DNA of 64,000 nucleotides. It comes from JBFAPK01 sp040676675. Lineage in GTDB: Bacteria; Actinomycetota; Actinomycetes; Mycobacteriales; Micromonosporaceae. Numbering within the stretch: the first letter of the stretch is position 1; each line of letters begins with the position of its first letter. Positions 8,376 to 16,726 of this stretch are shown piece after piece. A program made the position numbers and the translations under genes. The stretch covers positions 1 to 64,000 of the forward strand of contig NZ_JBFAPK010000039.1 of NCBI RefSeq assembly GCF_040676675.1, in the 5' to 3' direction. A model generated the notes under the pieces. That model was not told the origin of the DNA. It searched no databases and worked only from the letters and a program-made list of their open reading frames with translations.

Positions 8376-8713
8376 CTGGCCCCACCGTCCAGTTCGGCGC
8401 GCAGCTGCGCCGGAGTCGGCAGCGGTGCGAAGGGCCGGGCCAGCGCCGTACGGTCGCCCATGATCTCGGCCAGCGTGGCGGCCAGTTCCTGGCCCATCCG
8501 GGTGTTCGCCTCGCGGATCGTCCGCACCACGAGTTCGCCGAGCGCGGCGCCACCGAGGTGGAACGCGCGCGGACTGAGCTGGAGGTCGCGTACCGCGCCG
8601 CCGGGACCGACGACGACCGTCACGGCGTGGTCCTCGCTGGTGACCTCCACCGCCGCCTCCGCCACCGCCTCCCGGATCCGGCGGCTGCGTTCGGCGATGC
8701 CGTCAGCGTCCAC
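8372..8713 (-). CDS. YbaB/EbfC-family protein (first of two)
   Basis: A 113-residue YbaB/EbfC-fold protein: helix (IAERSRRIREAVAEAAVEV), strands (HAVTVVVGPGGAVRDLQLSP), then helix (ALGELVVRTIREANTRMGQEL). It starts at GTG 8713, supported by GAGGAGTGAGAGGAG just upstream; longer frames upstream are not supported. It is the first gene of a minus-strand unit that runs through YbaB, the EspC-like protein, the WXG-like protein and the membrane protein. It may heterodimerise with its overlapping partner; that is an inference. Confidence 0.82.
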   Translation of the reverse strand: MDADGIAERSRRIREAVAEAAVEVTSEDHAVTVVVGPGGAVRDLQLSPRAFHLGGAALGELVVRTIREANTRMGQELAATLAEIMGDRTALARPFAPLPTPAQLRAELDGGAR

Positions 8714-8860
8714 GCTGGCGCTCCTCTCACTCCTCGTCGATGCCCTCGCCAGAGGTTGCGACCAACCATAGGCGTACGCGTCACCGGCCCCGTTCCCGTG
8801 CGGACCGACCGGTGTGGACATCATCGACGATCTCACCGGCCGAGGTCGAGACCGGGGCGC

Positions 8861-9334
8861 TCAGCCGCCGCCGCTGCCGCCCGCGCTGGCCGCCGCGGCC
8901 CGCTGGTCCCACAGGCAGATGACGACGCCGAGCACGAAGATCTGTACCGGCAGCGGCAGCCCGGGCAGCTCGGCGACGATCTCGCTGCGCCAGAGGCTGG
9001 TGCGGCGTACCGACCCGACCCGGACGTCGCCCGCGTAGAGCTGCTGCTCGGTGCCGAAGAGGGACGCCCGCTGGAAGTGGTACGTCTCGTCGCCGGCCCG
9101 TACCGTCCAGCGCCGCCGGCCGACCCGGTCGGCCGAGGCGACCGGCTCGTCGTGCTCGTCGTGCATGCCGTACCGGTTGCCCCAGGCGTTGCTCCGCATC
9201 CGGTAGCGCCGGCCGGCCAGCTCGAACTCGCCGCCGCTGCGCCAGACCGAGCTGTCCCAGACGCTGACCACCCGACCGTCCGCACTGATCTCGTACCGGC
9301 TGCGCCAGACGCTGACTTTCCGAGCCCGCAACAT
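8861..9334 (-). CDS. LURP-one/Tubby-like beta-barrel protein with C-terminal membrane helix
   Basis: A 157-residue protein made of short beta-strands with repeated R-x-S-[VL]-W-R-S motifs (KVSVWRSRYEI, SSVWRSGGEF, TSLWRSEIVAEL) and a single hydrophobic helix near the C-terminus (LPVQIFVLGVVICLW) followed by a Gly/Ser/Ala tail. The strand pattern resembles the LURP-one-related/Tubby C-terminal fold that binds membranes; this is a tentative fold call. The start is ATG 9334 (MLRARK), where homologous folds begin; the frame extends to 9367. It lies just upstream of the YbaB unit. Confidence 0.65.
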   Translation of the reverse strand: MLRARKVSVWRSRYEISADGRVVSVWDSSVWRSGGEFELAGRRYRMRSNAWGNRYGMHDEHDEPVASADRVGRRRWTVRAGDETYHFQRASLFGTEQQLYAGDVRVGSVRRTSLWRSEIVAELPGLPLPVQIFVLGVVICLWDQRAAAASAGGSGGG

Positions 9335-9371
9335 GCCGCCAGGGTAGTGCCGCCCGGCCACGTGCACCCGG

Positions 9372-9439
9372 CGCGTCGATCTAGGGCAAATCGTCGTGTT
9401 TAGAGGTCAACTCACAGCGATTTGCCCTAGATCGACGCG
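9372..9439. repeat. Palindromic repeat element, copy 1
   Basis: Perfect 22-bp inverted arms (9372-9393 and 9418-9439) with core CGATCTAGGGCAAATCG, separated by a 24-bp spacer. The right arm ends 1 bp before the stop codon of the sigma factor gene, so a 3' transcript end would fold into it. The same element occurs at 49647-49704 and 55444-55501; copies 1 and 3 also share most of the spacer. It is a repeated REP-like element or terminator family, not explained by a coding gene. Confidence 0.9.
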
Positions 9440-9440
9440 G

Positions 9441-10352
9441 TCAGCTCGCCGGGGCGGAGAAGGCCGCGAGCTTGTCCGGGTTCATCATCCACAGCACCCG
9501 GTCGATACCCTCGGCCGAGGCGTCGACGGTGACCACCGCGAAGACCGCGCCGTCGCGGCGCAGCACGGCGGCCTCCTGCCCGTTGGCGCTCGCCCAGGCC
9601 ACGTCGACCCCGACCCAGAACCGGTCCGCGAACGCCGCGACGTACCTCGCCACCCGGAGCGCACCCACCACGGGAATGCGGGAGGCCCGCACGCCACGAC
9701 CACCGTCGGAGTAGCTGGTCACGTCCGCCGCCAGCAGTTTCTCCAGCTCGGCCAGGTCGCCCGTGCGCGCGGCGGCGACGAACGCGGTCAGCAGCCGGCG
9801 CTGCTCCTCCCCGCTCACCGGCGTGCGGCGGCCGGTGACCACGTGCTTGCGGGCCCGGCTGACCAGCTGACGGACCGCGACCTCGCTGTGGCCGAGGATC
9901 TCGGCGATCTGCGGGTACGGGTAGTCGAATGCCTCGCGCAGCACGTACGCGGCCCGCTCGGTCGGCGAGAGCCGCTCCAACAGCAGCAGCACCGCGAACG
10001 ACAGGGCCTCGCCCCGCTCGGCGCCGAGCTGCGGATCCGCGCCGGTGTCGACGGGTTCGGGCAGCCACGGACCGACGTACGTCTCGCGGCGGGCCCGCGC
10101 GGACTGCACGGCGTTGATGGCGAGCCGGGTCGTGGTGGTCGCCAGGAACGCCGCCGGGTTGGCCACTCGGCTCCGGTCGTAGGTCTGCCAGCGCAGCCAC
10201 GTCTCCTGGACCAGGTCCTCGGCCTCGCTGGCGCTGCCGAGCATCCGGTACGCGATGCCGAACAGGCGGGGCCGTAGTCGCGCGAAGACCGCGGCGGCCT
10301 GTTCGAGATCGTCGGCCCGCTCGTCCCCGTCCGACGCCGCGGTCTCCGTCAC
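9441..10352 (-). CDS. ECF sigma factor, SigJ/ECF41 type
   Basis: A 303-residue RNA polymerase sigma factor. Region 2 (RLRPRLFGIAYRMLGSASEAEDLVQETWLRW) and region 4 (LSPTERAAYVLREAFDYPYPQIAEILGHSEVAVRQLVSRARKHV) are followed by a SnoaL-like C-terminal domain (FVAAARTGDLAELEKLLAADVTSYSDGG ... VLWMMNPDKLAAF). This fused domain replaces a separate anti-sigma factor and defines the SigJ/ECF41 group. It starts at GTG 10352, with weak SD. Five 18-bp repeats lie directly upstream. ECF41 genes usually sit near a COE-type oxidoreductase or carboxymuconolactone decarboxylase; none is adjacent here, which is unusual. The call is firm and the target is unknown. Confidence 0.9.
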   Translation of the reverse strand: MTETAASDGDERADDLEQAAAVFARLRPRLFGIAYRMLGSASEAEDLVQETWLRWQTYDRSRVANPAAFLATTTTRLAINAVQSARARRETYVGPWLPEPVDTGADPQLGAERGEALSFAVLLLLERLSPTERAAYVLREAFDYPYPQIAEILGHSEVAVRQLVSRARKHVVTGRRTPVSGEEQRRLLTAFVAAARTGDLAELEKLLAADVTSYSDGGRGVRASRIPVVGALRVARYVAAFADRFWVGVDVAWASANGQEAAVLRRDGAVFAVVTVDASAEGIDRVLWMMNPDKLAAFSAPAS

Positions 10353-10365
10353 CTCATCGCCCCAG

Positions 10366-10453
10366 TCCCGGCCGAATCCCGGTCTCGGCCGATCTCCCGA
10401 TCCCGGCCGAATCCCCGATCTCGGCCGATCTCCCGGTCTCGGCCGGATCCCCA
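10366..10453. repeat. Five tandem ~18-bp units upstream of the sigma factor
   Basis: Units begin at 10366, 10383, 10401, 10419 and 10437 and follow the pattern TCYCGGCCGAWYYCCCGR (17-18 bp). They end 14 bp upstream of the GTG start. On the minus strand they stay open in the sigma frame, encoding alternating RPRPGD/RPRSGI-type residues, so they could also be coding if translation began further upstream. Confidence 0.85.
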
Positions 10454-10603
10454 GGTCGGGCCGGGGACCGGTCCGCCGGGCGGACCTCGCCGAACGGCTG
10501 CCAGCGTACGCGGCGGACCGCCGACGGCCGGACGAGGGCCGCCCGGCGTGATCGGCGGCGCGGCGTGAACCGGGCCCCGCCCCACACGCGCGACCGGCGG
10601 GGG

Positions 10604-11812
10604 TCACGCCGGCATCTCGGGCGGCGCCGGAAGGTCGTCCGGATGCCGCCGGGTGCGGATCGCGTCCCAGATCGCCACGGCGGCCAGCACGGCGGTGGCG
10701 GCGGCGGTCGCCACCACCGGAGGCATGCGCATCAGCAGCGGCGCCAGCGCGCCGAGTACGCCCCAGGCGGCGATCCGGGACCACGGCACCCGGCGGAAGA
10801 CCTCGTACTCGAAGCGGGACCGGGCGACCAGGAAGAGCGCCGGACCGCCGAGGATGATCCAGAGCCAGGCGGGGTCCAGCTCCCCGAACGGCTGGTCGAT
10901 CACGAGTTCGTAGCCGGCCCCGGTCACGAAGATGCCGGCGATCATGAAGAAGTGGGTGTGGATCCCGGACTGGCCGAGCAGCGCCGGCCGGGACGCCCGG
11001 GCTATCGCCGTACCGAGCACGGAGCCGGCGCGGTGGAAGTAGATGCGCCAGATCAGCACCGTGGTGACGAAGGAGAGCACGACCGGCGCCACGCCCGACG
11101 GGGTGAACTGCTTCGCGAACGCCGTACCCATGACCAGGATCGACTCGCCGAGGGTGATGTTGACGAACTGCTGGAGGCGCTCGGCGAAGTGTTCGGCCCG
11201 CAGGCGCCAGTCGGTCAGCCTCGAGCGGCCGAGCCACGGCGTGGGCCAGCCGAAGGTCAGTCCGAGGTAGTCCAGCGCTATCGCGATCGTCCAGAGGATC
11301 CCGCGGGCCGGGCTCTGCGGGAACATCGCCGCCCCGATCAGCCACGGTACGGCCGTGACGACGGTCCAGCAGAGGGTCCGGGCGGGGACCAGCCGCGCGC
11401 TACCGCGCAGCACGAACCAGAGCAGGGCGGAGCGGCCCACCTGCACGGCGACGTACGTACCGGCGAAGGTGAGCCCGCGCGGGCCGAACGCGTGCGGCAG
11501 CGTCACCGCGATGACCATGCTGCCGAAGGTGATGGCGAAGATCGAGATTTGGACGGCCGGATGCTGGGGGTCGTACGCGCTGGTCGTGCGGGCGGCCATC
11601 ACCCAGACCAGCCAGAGGGCGACCAGGAGCAGCATCGTCTGGCCGACCTCGGTCGCCAGGACCCGGCGCTGGGCCGTGAAGTCCCCGATCAGGCGGGACG
11701 CGAGCTGGGTGAACGCGAAGACGTAGACGAGGTCGAGGAAGAGTTCCAGGAAGGTGGCCCGGGTCGGGCCCTGGCCGGCCGGTGGACCCGTCAGCCAGTC
11801 ACTGATCGCCAT
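10604..11812 (-). CDS. Low temperature requirement protein A (LtrA) family membrane protein
   Basis: A 402-residue polytopic membrane protein of the LtrA family. The hallmark N-terminal motif FLELFLDLVYVFAFTQLASRL is followed by many helices, a conserved HFAERLQQFVNITLGESILVMG segment, and C-terminal helices. The family role is poorly known; it was named for growth of Listeria at low temperature. I choose ATG 11812 (MAISDW) with GGAG upstream; a GTG at 11860 is in frame. A second LtrA gene is at 29983-31161, with a different sequence but the same core motifs. Confidence 0.88.
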   Translation of the reverse strand: MAISDWLTGPPAGQGPTRATFLELFLDLVYVFAFTQLASRLIGDFTAQRRVLATEVGQTMLLLVALWLVWVMAARTTSAYDPQHPAVQISIFAITFGSMVIAVTLPHAFGPRGLTFAGTYVAVQVGRSALLWFVLRGSARLVPARTLCWTVVTAVPWLIGAAMFPQSPARGILWTIAIALDYLGLTFGWPTPWLGRSRLTDWRLRAEHFAERLQQFVNITLGESILVMGTAFAKQFTPSGVAPVVLSFVTTVLIWRIYFHRAGSVLGTAIARASRPALLGQSGIHTHFFMIAGIFVTGAGYELVIDQPFGELDPAWLWIILGGPALFLVARSRFEYEVFRRVPWSRIAAWGVLGALAPLLMRMPPVVATAAATAVLAAVAIWDAIRTRRHPDDLPAPPEMPA

Positions 11813-11949
11813 CGGCCCGTCTACTCCGTCCGCCCGGTACGCCAGAGTCGTACCTATCACGGCCCTTCGAGATCATGGTGTGGTTTCAGGCCATTGGCCC
11901 GGTTGTTCTGGTCGCGGCGACCGGCGCGCGCCGGCCAGATCGACATCCG

Positions 11950-11978
11950 TTGACGTCCCGATAGCACGTCTGTAACAT
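11950..11978 (+). promoter_or_regulatory. Candidate sigma-70-type promoter for the GH87-like gene
   Basis: TTGACG (11950-11955), a 17-bp spacer, then TAACAT (11973-11978). It lies in the 424-bp divergent region between the LtrA and GH87-like genes, which is noticeably richer in A/T than its surroundings. Transcription from here would give a leader of about 250 nt before the ATG at 12237. Confidence 0.5.
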
Positions 11979-11997
11979 CTGGCCAACGTACTGAAAA

Positions 11998-12026
11998 ATT
12001 TGAACAACTGGATGTCGGGTTCAAAT
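11998..12026. promoter_or_regulatory. Inverted repeat in the GH87-like leader
   Basis: Perfect 8-bp arms ATTTGAAC (11998-12005) and GTTCAAAT (12019-12026) around a 13-bp spacer, 20 bp downstream of the candidate -10. The A/T content and position suggest a repressor operator; an RNA hairpin in the leader is the alternative. The rest of the leader (12027-12236) shows nothing further apart from an AAGGA ribosome site. Confidence 0.5.
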
Positions 12027-12236
12027 CTCAGTCCTGAAAGTTCCAGCGTGCCCGCACCTCCCCACCCCCACCACTCGCGGCGCGCCAGCCGCTCCCCCAC
12101 CGCCGCGGGCCGGCCCACCCGGCTCGGCCCACTCCCGCGAGCCCGGGCACCCCTGGGCACGGGCCGGCCGTGACGGCGCGAACCGACGGCCCCGCCGAAC
12201 CGCGAGTACCCGTCCCCCGAGCGACAAGGACCCGTG

Positions 12237-15200
12237 ATGAGACGACGCAATCTGAAGGCGGTGCCGGTGGCGGTCGCCATCGCCCTGGTCACCGCCGCGA
12301 CGCCGGTGCCGGCCGGCGCGGCCGCCGCCGCGCCGGCGGACGCCCGCTCACGACCGGCGGCCGCACCCGCCGCCGCGCCCGGCACCACCGCCGCCGCGCC
12401 CGGTACCGACGTCCGCGCGGCGGCCACCAACCTCGCCCAGGGCCGCCCCACCCAGGAGAGCGGGCACACCCAGGACTACGACTCGTCCCGGGTCGTCGAC
12501 GGCAACCAGGGCACCTACTGGGAGAGCGTCAACAACGCGTTCCCCGCCTGGGTGCAGGTCGACCTCGGCTCGGCGGTACCGGTCAACAGCGTCGTACTGA
12601 AGCTGCCGGCCGCCAACTGGGGCACCCGGACGCAGACGCTGAGCGTGCGCGGCAGCGGCAACGGGTCGACCTTCAGCGACCTGGTCGCCTCGCAGACGTA
12701 CACGTTCAACCCGGCCAGCGGTAACACCGTGACGATCAACTTCACGGCCGCCACCACCCGCTACCTGCGGATCAACATCACCGCGAACAGCGGCTGGCCG
12801 GCCGGGCAGCTCTCCGAGCTGGAGGTCTACGGGCCGGACGGCGGCGGGGGCGACACCACCGCGCCGAGCGTCCCGGGCACGCTGTCGTACCGCACCTCGG
12901 GCAGCACGATCACCCTGGACTGGGGCGCGTCGACGGACACCGGCGGCAGCGGCCTGGCCGGCTACAACGTCTACCGCAACGGCGGACTGATCGCGACGCT
13001 CGGCACCGTGCTCACGTACGCCGACACGCAGCCGGCGACGGCGACCGTCTCGTACTACGTCCGGGCGCGCGACGGCGCCGGCAACCTCTCCGGCAACAGC
13101 AACACCGTCACCCGGACCGGTACGCAGCCCCCCGCCTGCACCAACGTCGCGGCCGGCAAGACGATGACGGCGACCGGCTCGACCTTCACGTTCACCCCGG
13201 AGAAGGCGAACGACGGCTCGCTGGCCACCTACTGGGAGGGCGCGGCGGGCTACCCGCAGAGCCTGACCGTGGCGCTGGGCGCGAACCATGTGATCACCTC
13301 GGTGACCGTCAAGCTCAACCCGGACCCGGCCTGGGGCACCCGGACCCAGAACTTCCAGATCCTCGGCCGCGACCAGGCCGCGACCGCCTACACCAGCCTG
13401 GTCGGCGCGGCGAACTACCAGTTCGTCCAGGGCAACAACGTGGTCTCCGTACCGGTGAGCGCCACCACCTCGGACGTGCGGCTCCAGTTCAACTCCAACA
13501 CCGGCGCCCCCTCCGGCCAGGTGGCGGAGCTGGAGGTCTGCGGCACGCCGGCGCCCAACCCCGACCTGGTGGTCAGCGGGTTGACCTGGACCCCGGCCGC
13601 GCCCACCGAGGCCACCCCGATCACTCTGACCGCCACGGTCGGCAACATCGGTTCGGCCGGCGCCGGCGCGACCACCGTCAACTTCAGCCTCGGCGGTACG
13701 GTCGTCGGCAGCGCGCCGGTGAGCGGGCTGGCCGCGGGCGCCTCGGCCACCGTCTCCGTCAACGCCGGCACCCGGCCGATGGGCAGCTACAGCGTGGGCG
13801 CGGTGGTCGACCCGACCAACACGATCGTCGAGCAGAACAACGGCAACAACAGCGCCACCGCGCCGTCGCCGCTGGTGGTCGCCCAGGCGCCCGGCCCGGA
13901 CCTGCAGGTCACCGGGATCACCACCAACCCGGCGAACCCGGCGGTCGGGGCGAGCGTCACCTTCACGGTCGCCGTGAACAACCGCGGTACCAGCGCCTCC
14001 GGCGGCACCACCGTCACCCGGGTGGTGGTGGGCGGCACCACGCTCAACACCAACACCGGATCGGTCGCGGCGGGCGCCACCGTCAACGTGGCGATCAGCG
14101 GCAGCTGGACCGCGACCAACGGCGGCGCCACCATCACCGCCACCGCCGACGCGACCAACGTCGTCGCCGAGACCAACGAGGGCAACAACAGCCTCTCCCG
14201 GTCCATCGTCGTCGGGCGCGGCGCCGCGGTCCCGTACACCGAGTACGAGGCCGAGGCCGCCAACTACCAGGGCACCCTGCTCACCGCCGATCCACTACGT
14301 ACCTTCGGGCACACCAACTTCGGCACCGAGTCCTCGGGCCGGCAGTCGGTGCGGCTGAACAGCCAGGGCCAGTTCGTCGAGTTCACCTCGACCAACGCGG
14401 CCAACTCCATCGTGGTGCGCAACTCCATCCCGGACGCCGCGAACGGCGGCGGGATCGAGGCGACCATCAGCCTCTACGTCAACGGCACGTTCAACCGAAA
14501 GCTGACGCTGTCGTCCCGCAACAGCTGGCTCTACGGGCTCACCGACGACACGGAGGGGCTGTCGAACACTCCGCAGGCGAACGCGCGCCGCCTCTTCGAC
14601 GAGTCGCACGCGCTGCTGTCCCAGTCGTACCCGCCGGGCACCCGGTTCAAGCTGCAACGCGACGCGGGCGACACCGCCTCGTTCTACATCATCGACATGA
14701 TCGACCTGGAGCAGGTGGCGCCGCCGCTGAGCCAGCCCGCGGGCTGCACGTCGATCACCCAGTACGGCGCCGTACCGGACGACGGGCTCGACGACACCGC
14801 GGCGATCCAGCGGGCGGTGACCGACGACGAGAACGGCGTCATCTCCTGCGTCTGGATTCCGCAGGGCCAGTGGCGCCAGGAGCAGAAGATCCTCTCGCCG
14901 GACCCGACCCGGGGCACGTACAACCAGAAGGGCATCCGCAACGTCACGATCCGCGGCGCGGGCATGTGGTACTCGCAGCTCTACACCAACACCGAGCCGC
15001 AGAACGTGGTGGGCAACATCAACCACCCGCACGAGGGGAACGTCGGCTTCGACGTCGACGACAACACCCAGATCTCCGACCTGGCCATCTTCGGCATGAC
15101 GACGAACCGGGCCAACCGCGGGCACGGCATCAACGGCCGGCTCGGCAAGAACACGAAGATCAGCAATGTCTGGATCGAGCACGTCAACGTCGGCGCCTGG

Positions 15201-15947
15201 GTCGGCCGCGACTACAGCGACACCCCGGCGTACTGGAACCCGGGCGACGGCATCGAGTTCAGCGGCATGCGGATCCGCAACACGTACGCCGACGGCATCA
15301 ACTTCGCCAACAGCACGCGCAACTCGCGGGTCTTCAACTCGTCGTTCCGTACCACCGGCGACGACTCGCTCGCCGTCTGGGCCAGCCGCTACGTCAAGGA
15401 CCAGGCGGTGGACATCGGGCACGACAACCACTTCACCAACAACACCATCCAGCTGCCCTGGCGCGCCAACGGCGTGGCGATCTACGGCGGCTACGGCAAC
15501 ACCGTCGAGAACAACCTGATCTACGACACGATGAACTACCCGGGCATCATGCTCGCCACCGACCACGACCCGGTGCCGTTCTCGGGGCAGACGCTGATCG
15601 CCAACAACGCGCTCTACCGTACGGGCGGCGCGTTCTGGGGTGAGGCGCAGAAGTTCGGCGCCATCACGCTCTTCGCGCCGAACCGGGACATCCCCGGGGT
15701 CGTGATCCGGGACACCGACATCTACGACTCCACCTACGACGGCATCCAGTTCAAGTCCGGCGGCGGGAACATACCGGGCGTCACCATCACCAACGTACGG
15801 ATCGACAGGTCCAACAACGGCGCCGGCATCCTGGCGCAGAACGGGGCGCGCGGCAGCGCGACGCTGACGAACGTCACCATCACCAACTCGGCCACCGGCG
15901 ACATCGTCCGGGAACCGGGTACCAGTTTCACGATCACCGGCGGCTGA
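12237..15947 (+). CDS. Secreted multidomain glycosidase, GH87-like alpha-1,3-glucanase or mycodextranase
   Basis: A 1236-residue exported enzyme. Order: Sec signal peptide (1-32, ending AGAAAA), discoidin/CBM32-type domain (about 64-200), fibronectin type III (205-292), second discoidin domain (298-435), two CARDB domains (442-549 and 553-660), a CBM35/CBM6-like domain starting YTEYEAEAANY (668-825), and a right-handed beta-helix (835-1236). In the helix Asp1019 (YADGINF) and Asp1042-Asp1043 (TTGDDSLAVW) are spaced like the catalytic aspartates of GH87 alpha-1,3-glucanases. The layout of accessory domains before a C-terminal catalytic helix also fits GH87. It probably degrades fungal wall or dental-type alpha-1,3-glucan outside the cell. 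ATG 12237 is 6 bp from AAGGA; GTG 12234 is an alternative. Confidence 0.85.
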   Translation: MRRRNLKAVPVAVAIALVTAATPVPAGAAAAAPADARSRPAAAPAAAPGTTAAAPGTDVRAAATNLAQGRPTQESGHTQDYDSSRVVDGNQGTYWESVNNAFPAWVQVDLGSAVPVNSVVLKLPAANWGTRTQTLSVRGSGNGSTFSDLVASQTYTFNPASGNTVTINFTAATTRYLRINITANSGWPAGQLSELEVYGPDGGGGDTTAPSVPGTLSYRTSGSTITLDWGASTDTGGSGLAGYNVYRNGGLIATLGTVLTYADTQPATATVSYYVRARDGAGNLSGNSNTVTRTGTQPPACTNVAAGKTMTATGSTFTFTPEKANDGSLATYWEGAAGYPQSLTVALGANHVITSVTVKLNPDPAWGTRTQNFQILGRDQAATAYTSLVGAANYQFVQGNNVVSVPVSATTSDVRLQFNSNTGAPSGQVAELEVCGTPAPNPDLVVSGLTWTPAAPTEATPITLTATVGNIGSAGAGATTVNFSLGGTVVGSAPVSGLAAGASATVSVNAGTRPMGSYSVGAVVDPTNTIVEQNNGNNSATAPSPLVVAQAPGPDLQVTGITTNPANPAVGASVTFTVAVNNRGTSASGGTTVTRVVVGGTTLNTNTGSVAAGATVNVAISGSWTATNGGATITATADATNVVAETNEGNNSLSRSIVVGRGAAVPYTEYEAEAANYQGTLLTADPLRTFGHTNFGTESSGRQSVRLNSQGQFVEFTSTNAANSIVVRNSIPDAANGGGIEATISLYVNGTFNRKLTLSSRNSWLYGLTDDTEGLSNTPQANARRLFDESHALLSQSYPPGTRFKLQRDAGDTASFYIIDMIDLEQVAPPLSQPAGCTSITQYGAVPDDGLDDTAAIQRAVTDDENGVISCVWIPQGQWRQEQKILSPDPTRGTYNQKGIRNVTIRGAGMWYSQLYTNTEPQNVVGNINHPHEGNVGFDVDDNTQISDLAIFGMTTNRANRGHGINGRLGKNTKISNVWIEHVNVGAWVGRDYSDTPAYWNPGDGIEFSGMRIRNTYADGINFANSTRNSRVFNSSFRTTGDDSLAVWASRYVKDQAVDIGHDNHFTNNTIQLPWRANGVAIYGGYGNTVENNLIYDTMNYPGIMLATDHDPVPFSGQTLIANNALYRTGGAFWGEAQKFGAITLFAPNRDIPGVVIRDTDIYDSTYDGIQFKSGGGNIPGVTITNVRIDRSNNGAGILAQNGARGSATLTNVTITNSATGDIVREPGTSFTITGG

Positions 15948-15970
15948 CCGGCGGTCGGCGGACGGGCGGC

Positions 15971-15999
15971 GCGTCGCTCCGGCAGGGCCGGGGCGACGC
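15971..15999. terminator. Hairpin between convergent GH87-like and TetR genes
   Basis: The stem GCGTCGC-T-CCGGC pairs with GCCGG-G-GCGACGC around a 3-nt loop, with one T/G wobble. It lies 24 bp after the GH87-like stop and 55 bp before the TetR stop. There is no T-tract, as is usual in high-GC actinomycetes. It could serve as a bidirectional terminator. Confidence 0.55.
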
Positions 16000-16053
16000 G
16001 TCGCCGCGTCCGGACCGCAGCGCGGCGCCGGGCGGCTCGGACCGCGCGGGGGG

Positions 16054-16665
16054 TCAGGCGGCGAAGGCCGCGAGCAGCGTACGGACGGCGGCCGTCAGGT
16101 CGGCCCGGCTGGCCGGCGTACCGGGCTCGGGGGCGGTGAGCGCGCCGGCCCCGGCGAGCCGGTCGAAGAGCAGCCCGTCGAGGCAGGCGACGATCCAGTC
16201 ACCGGCGCGGGCCGGGTCGGACGCGCCCGCGGCGGTCATCATCGCGCGCGCGTGGGCCCGGGACGCGGCCCCGTACGCGAGGATCGTGCGCAGCTCCGGG
16301 TGGTGGGTCGCCTCCAGGACACAGGCGTACCGGGCGAGGGCCCGCCGGCGGTCGGTCGAGAGCGAACGGTCGAGCATGACGGCGATGCCGGCGGCGAGCC
16401 GGTCGAGGTCGTCCGGACCGTACGGGCCCGGCGCGGCGAGTTCGGCGGCGACCGTGGTGCCCTCCAGGTCCTGCTGGTCGAGTTCGGCGAGCCGGTGCAC
16501 CACGGCCTCGATCAGCGCCTTGCGGGTGCGCAGGTACGCCGAGGTGGTGCCCTGGGGCAGTCCGGCCCGGGCATCGACGGCGCGGTGTGTCAGGCCGCGC
16601 ATGCCGAGGTCGGCGATGAGGTCGATCGCCGCGTCGGCGAGGACCGCGACCCGTTCGCTGGCCAC
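16054..16665 (-). CDS. TetR-family repressor
   Basis: A 203-residue regulator with an N-terminal TetR HTH (LIADLGMRGLTHRAVDARAGLPQGTTSAYLRTRKALIEAVV, about residues 16-56) and a helical ligand domain (LDRLAAGIAVMLDRSLSTDRRRALARYACVLEA). GTG 16665 is preceded by GGGAG. It is divergent from an FAD monooxygenase, with an 18-bp palindrome between them. I infer that it represses the monooxygenase and itself and responds to that enzyme's substrate. Confidence 0.9.
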   Translation of the reverse strand: MASERVAVLADAAIDLIADLGMRGLTHRAVDARAGLPQGTTSAYLRTRKALIEAVVHRLAELDQQDLEGTTVAAELAAPGPYGPDDLDRLAAGIAVMLDRSLSTDRRRALARYACVLEATHHPELRTILAYGAASRAHARAMMTAAGASDPARAGDWIVACLDGLLFDRLAGAGALTAPEPGTPASRADLTAAVRTLLAAFAA

Positions 16666-16698
16666 GTGGTGCTCCCTTCTCCCCGCCGGTAGTATCGT

Positions 16699-16716
16699 CT
16701 TCTACACCTGTAGAAG
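16699..16716. promoter_or_regulatory. TetR operator overlapping the monooxygenase ribosome site
   Basis: CTTCTACA (16699-16706), CC, TGTAGAAG (16709-16716): a perfect 8+8 palindrome. It lies in the 61-bp gap between divergent genes and its right half overlaps the AGAAGGAG ribosome site of the monooxygenase. It is the obvious binding site for the adjacent TetR protein. Confidence 0.75.
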
Positions 16717-16726
16717 GAGTGGCGGC

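Noticed and set aside
9372..9439. Insertion sequence
   Set aside because: Only about 68 bp with no transposase and no target-site duplication that I can see; treated as a palindromic repeat instead.
10353..10603. Short gene inside the repeat region upstream of the sigma factor
   Set aside because: The only frames are repeat-encoded RP/GD-rich peptides without a ribosome site.
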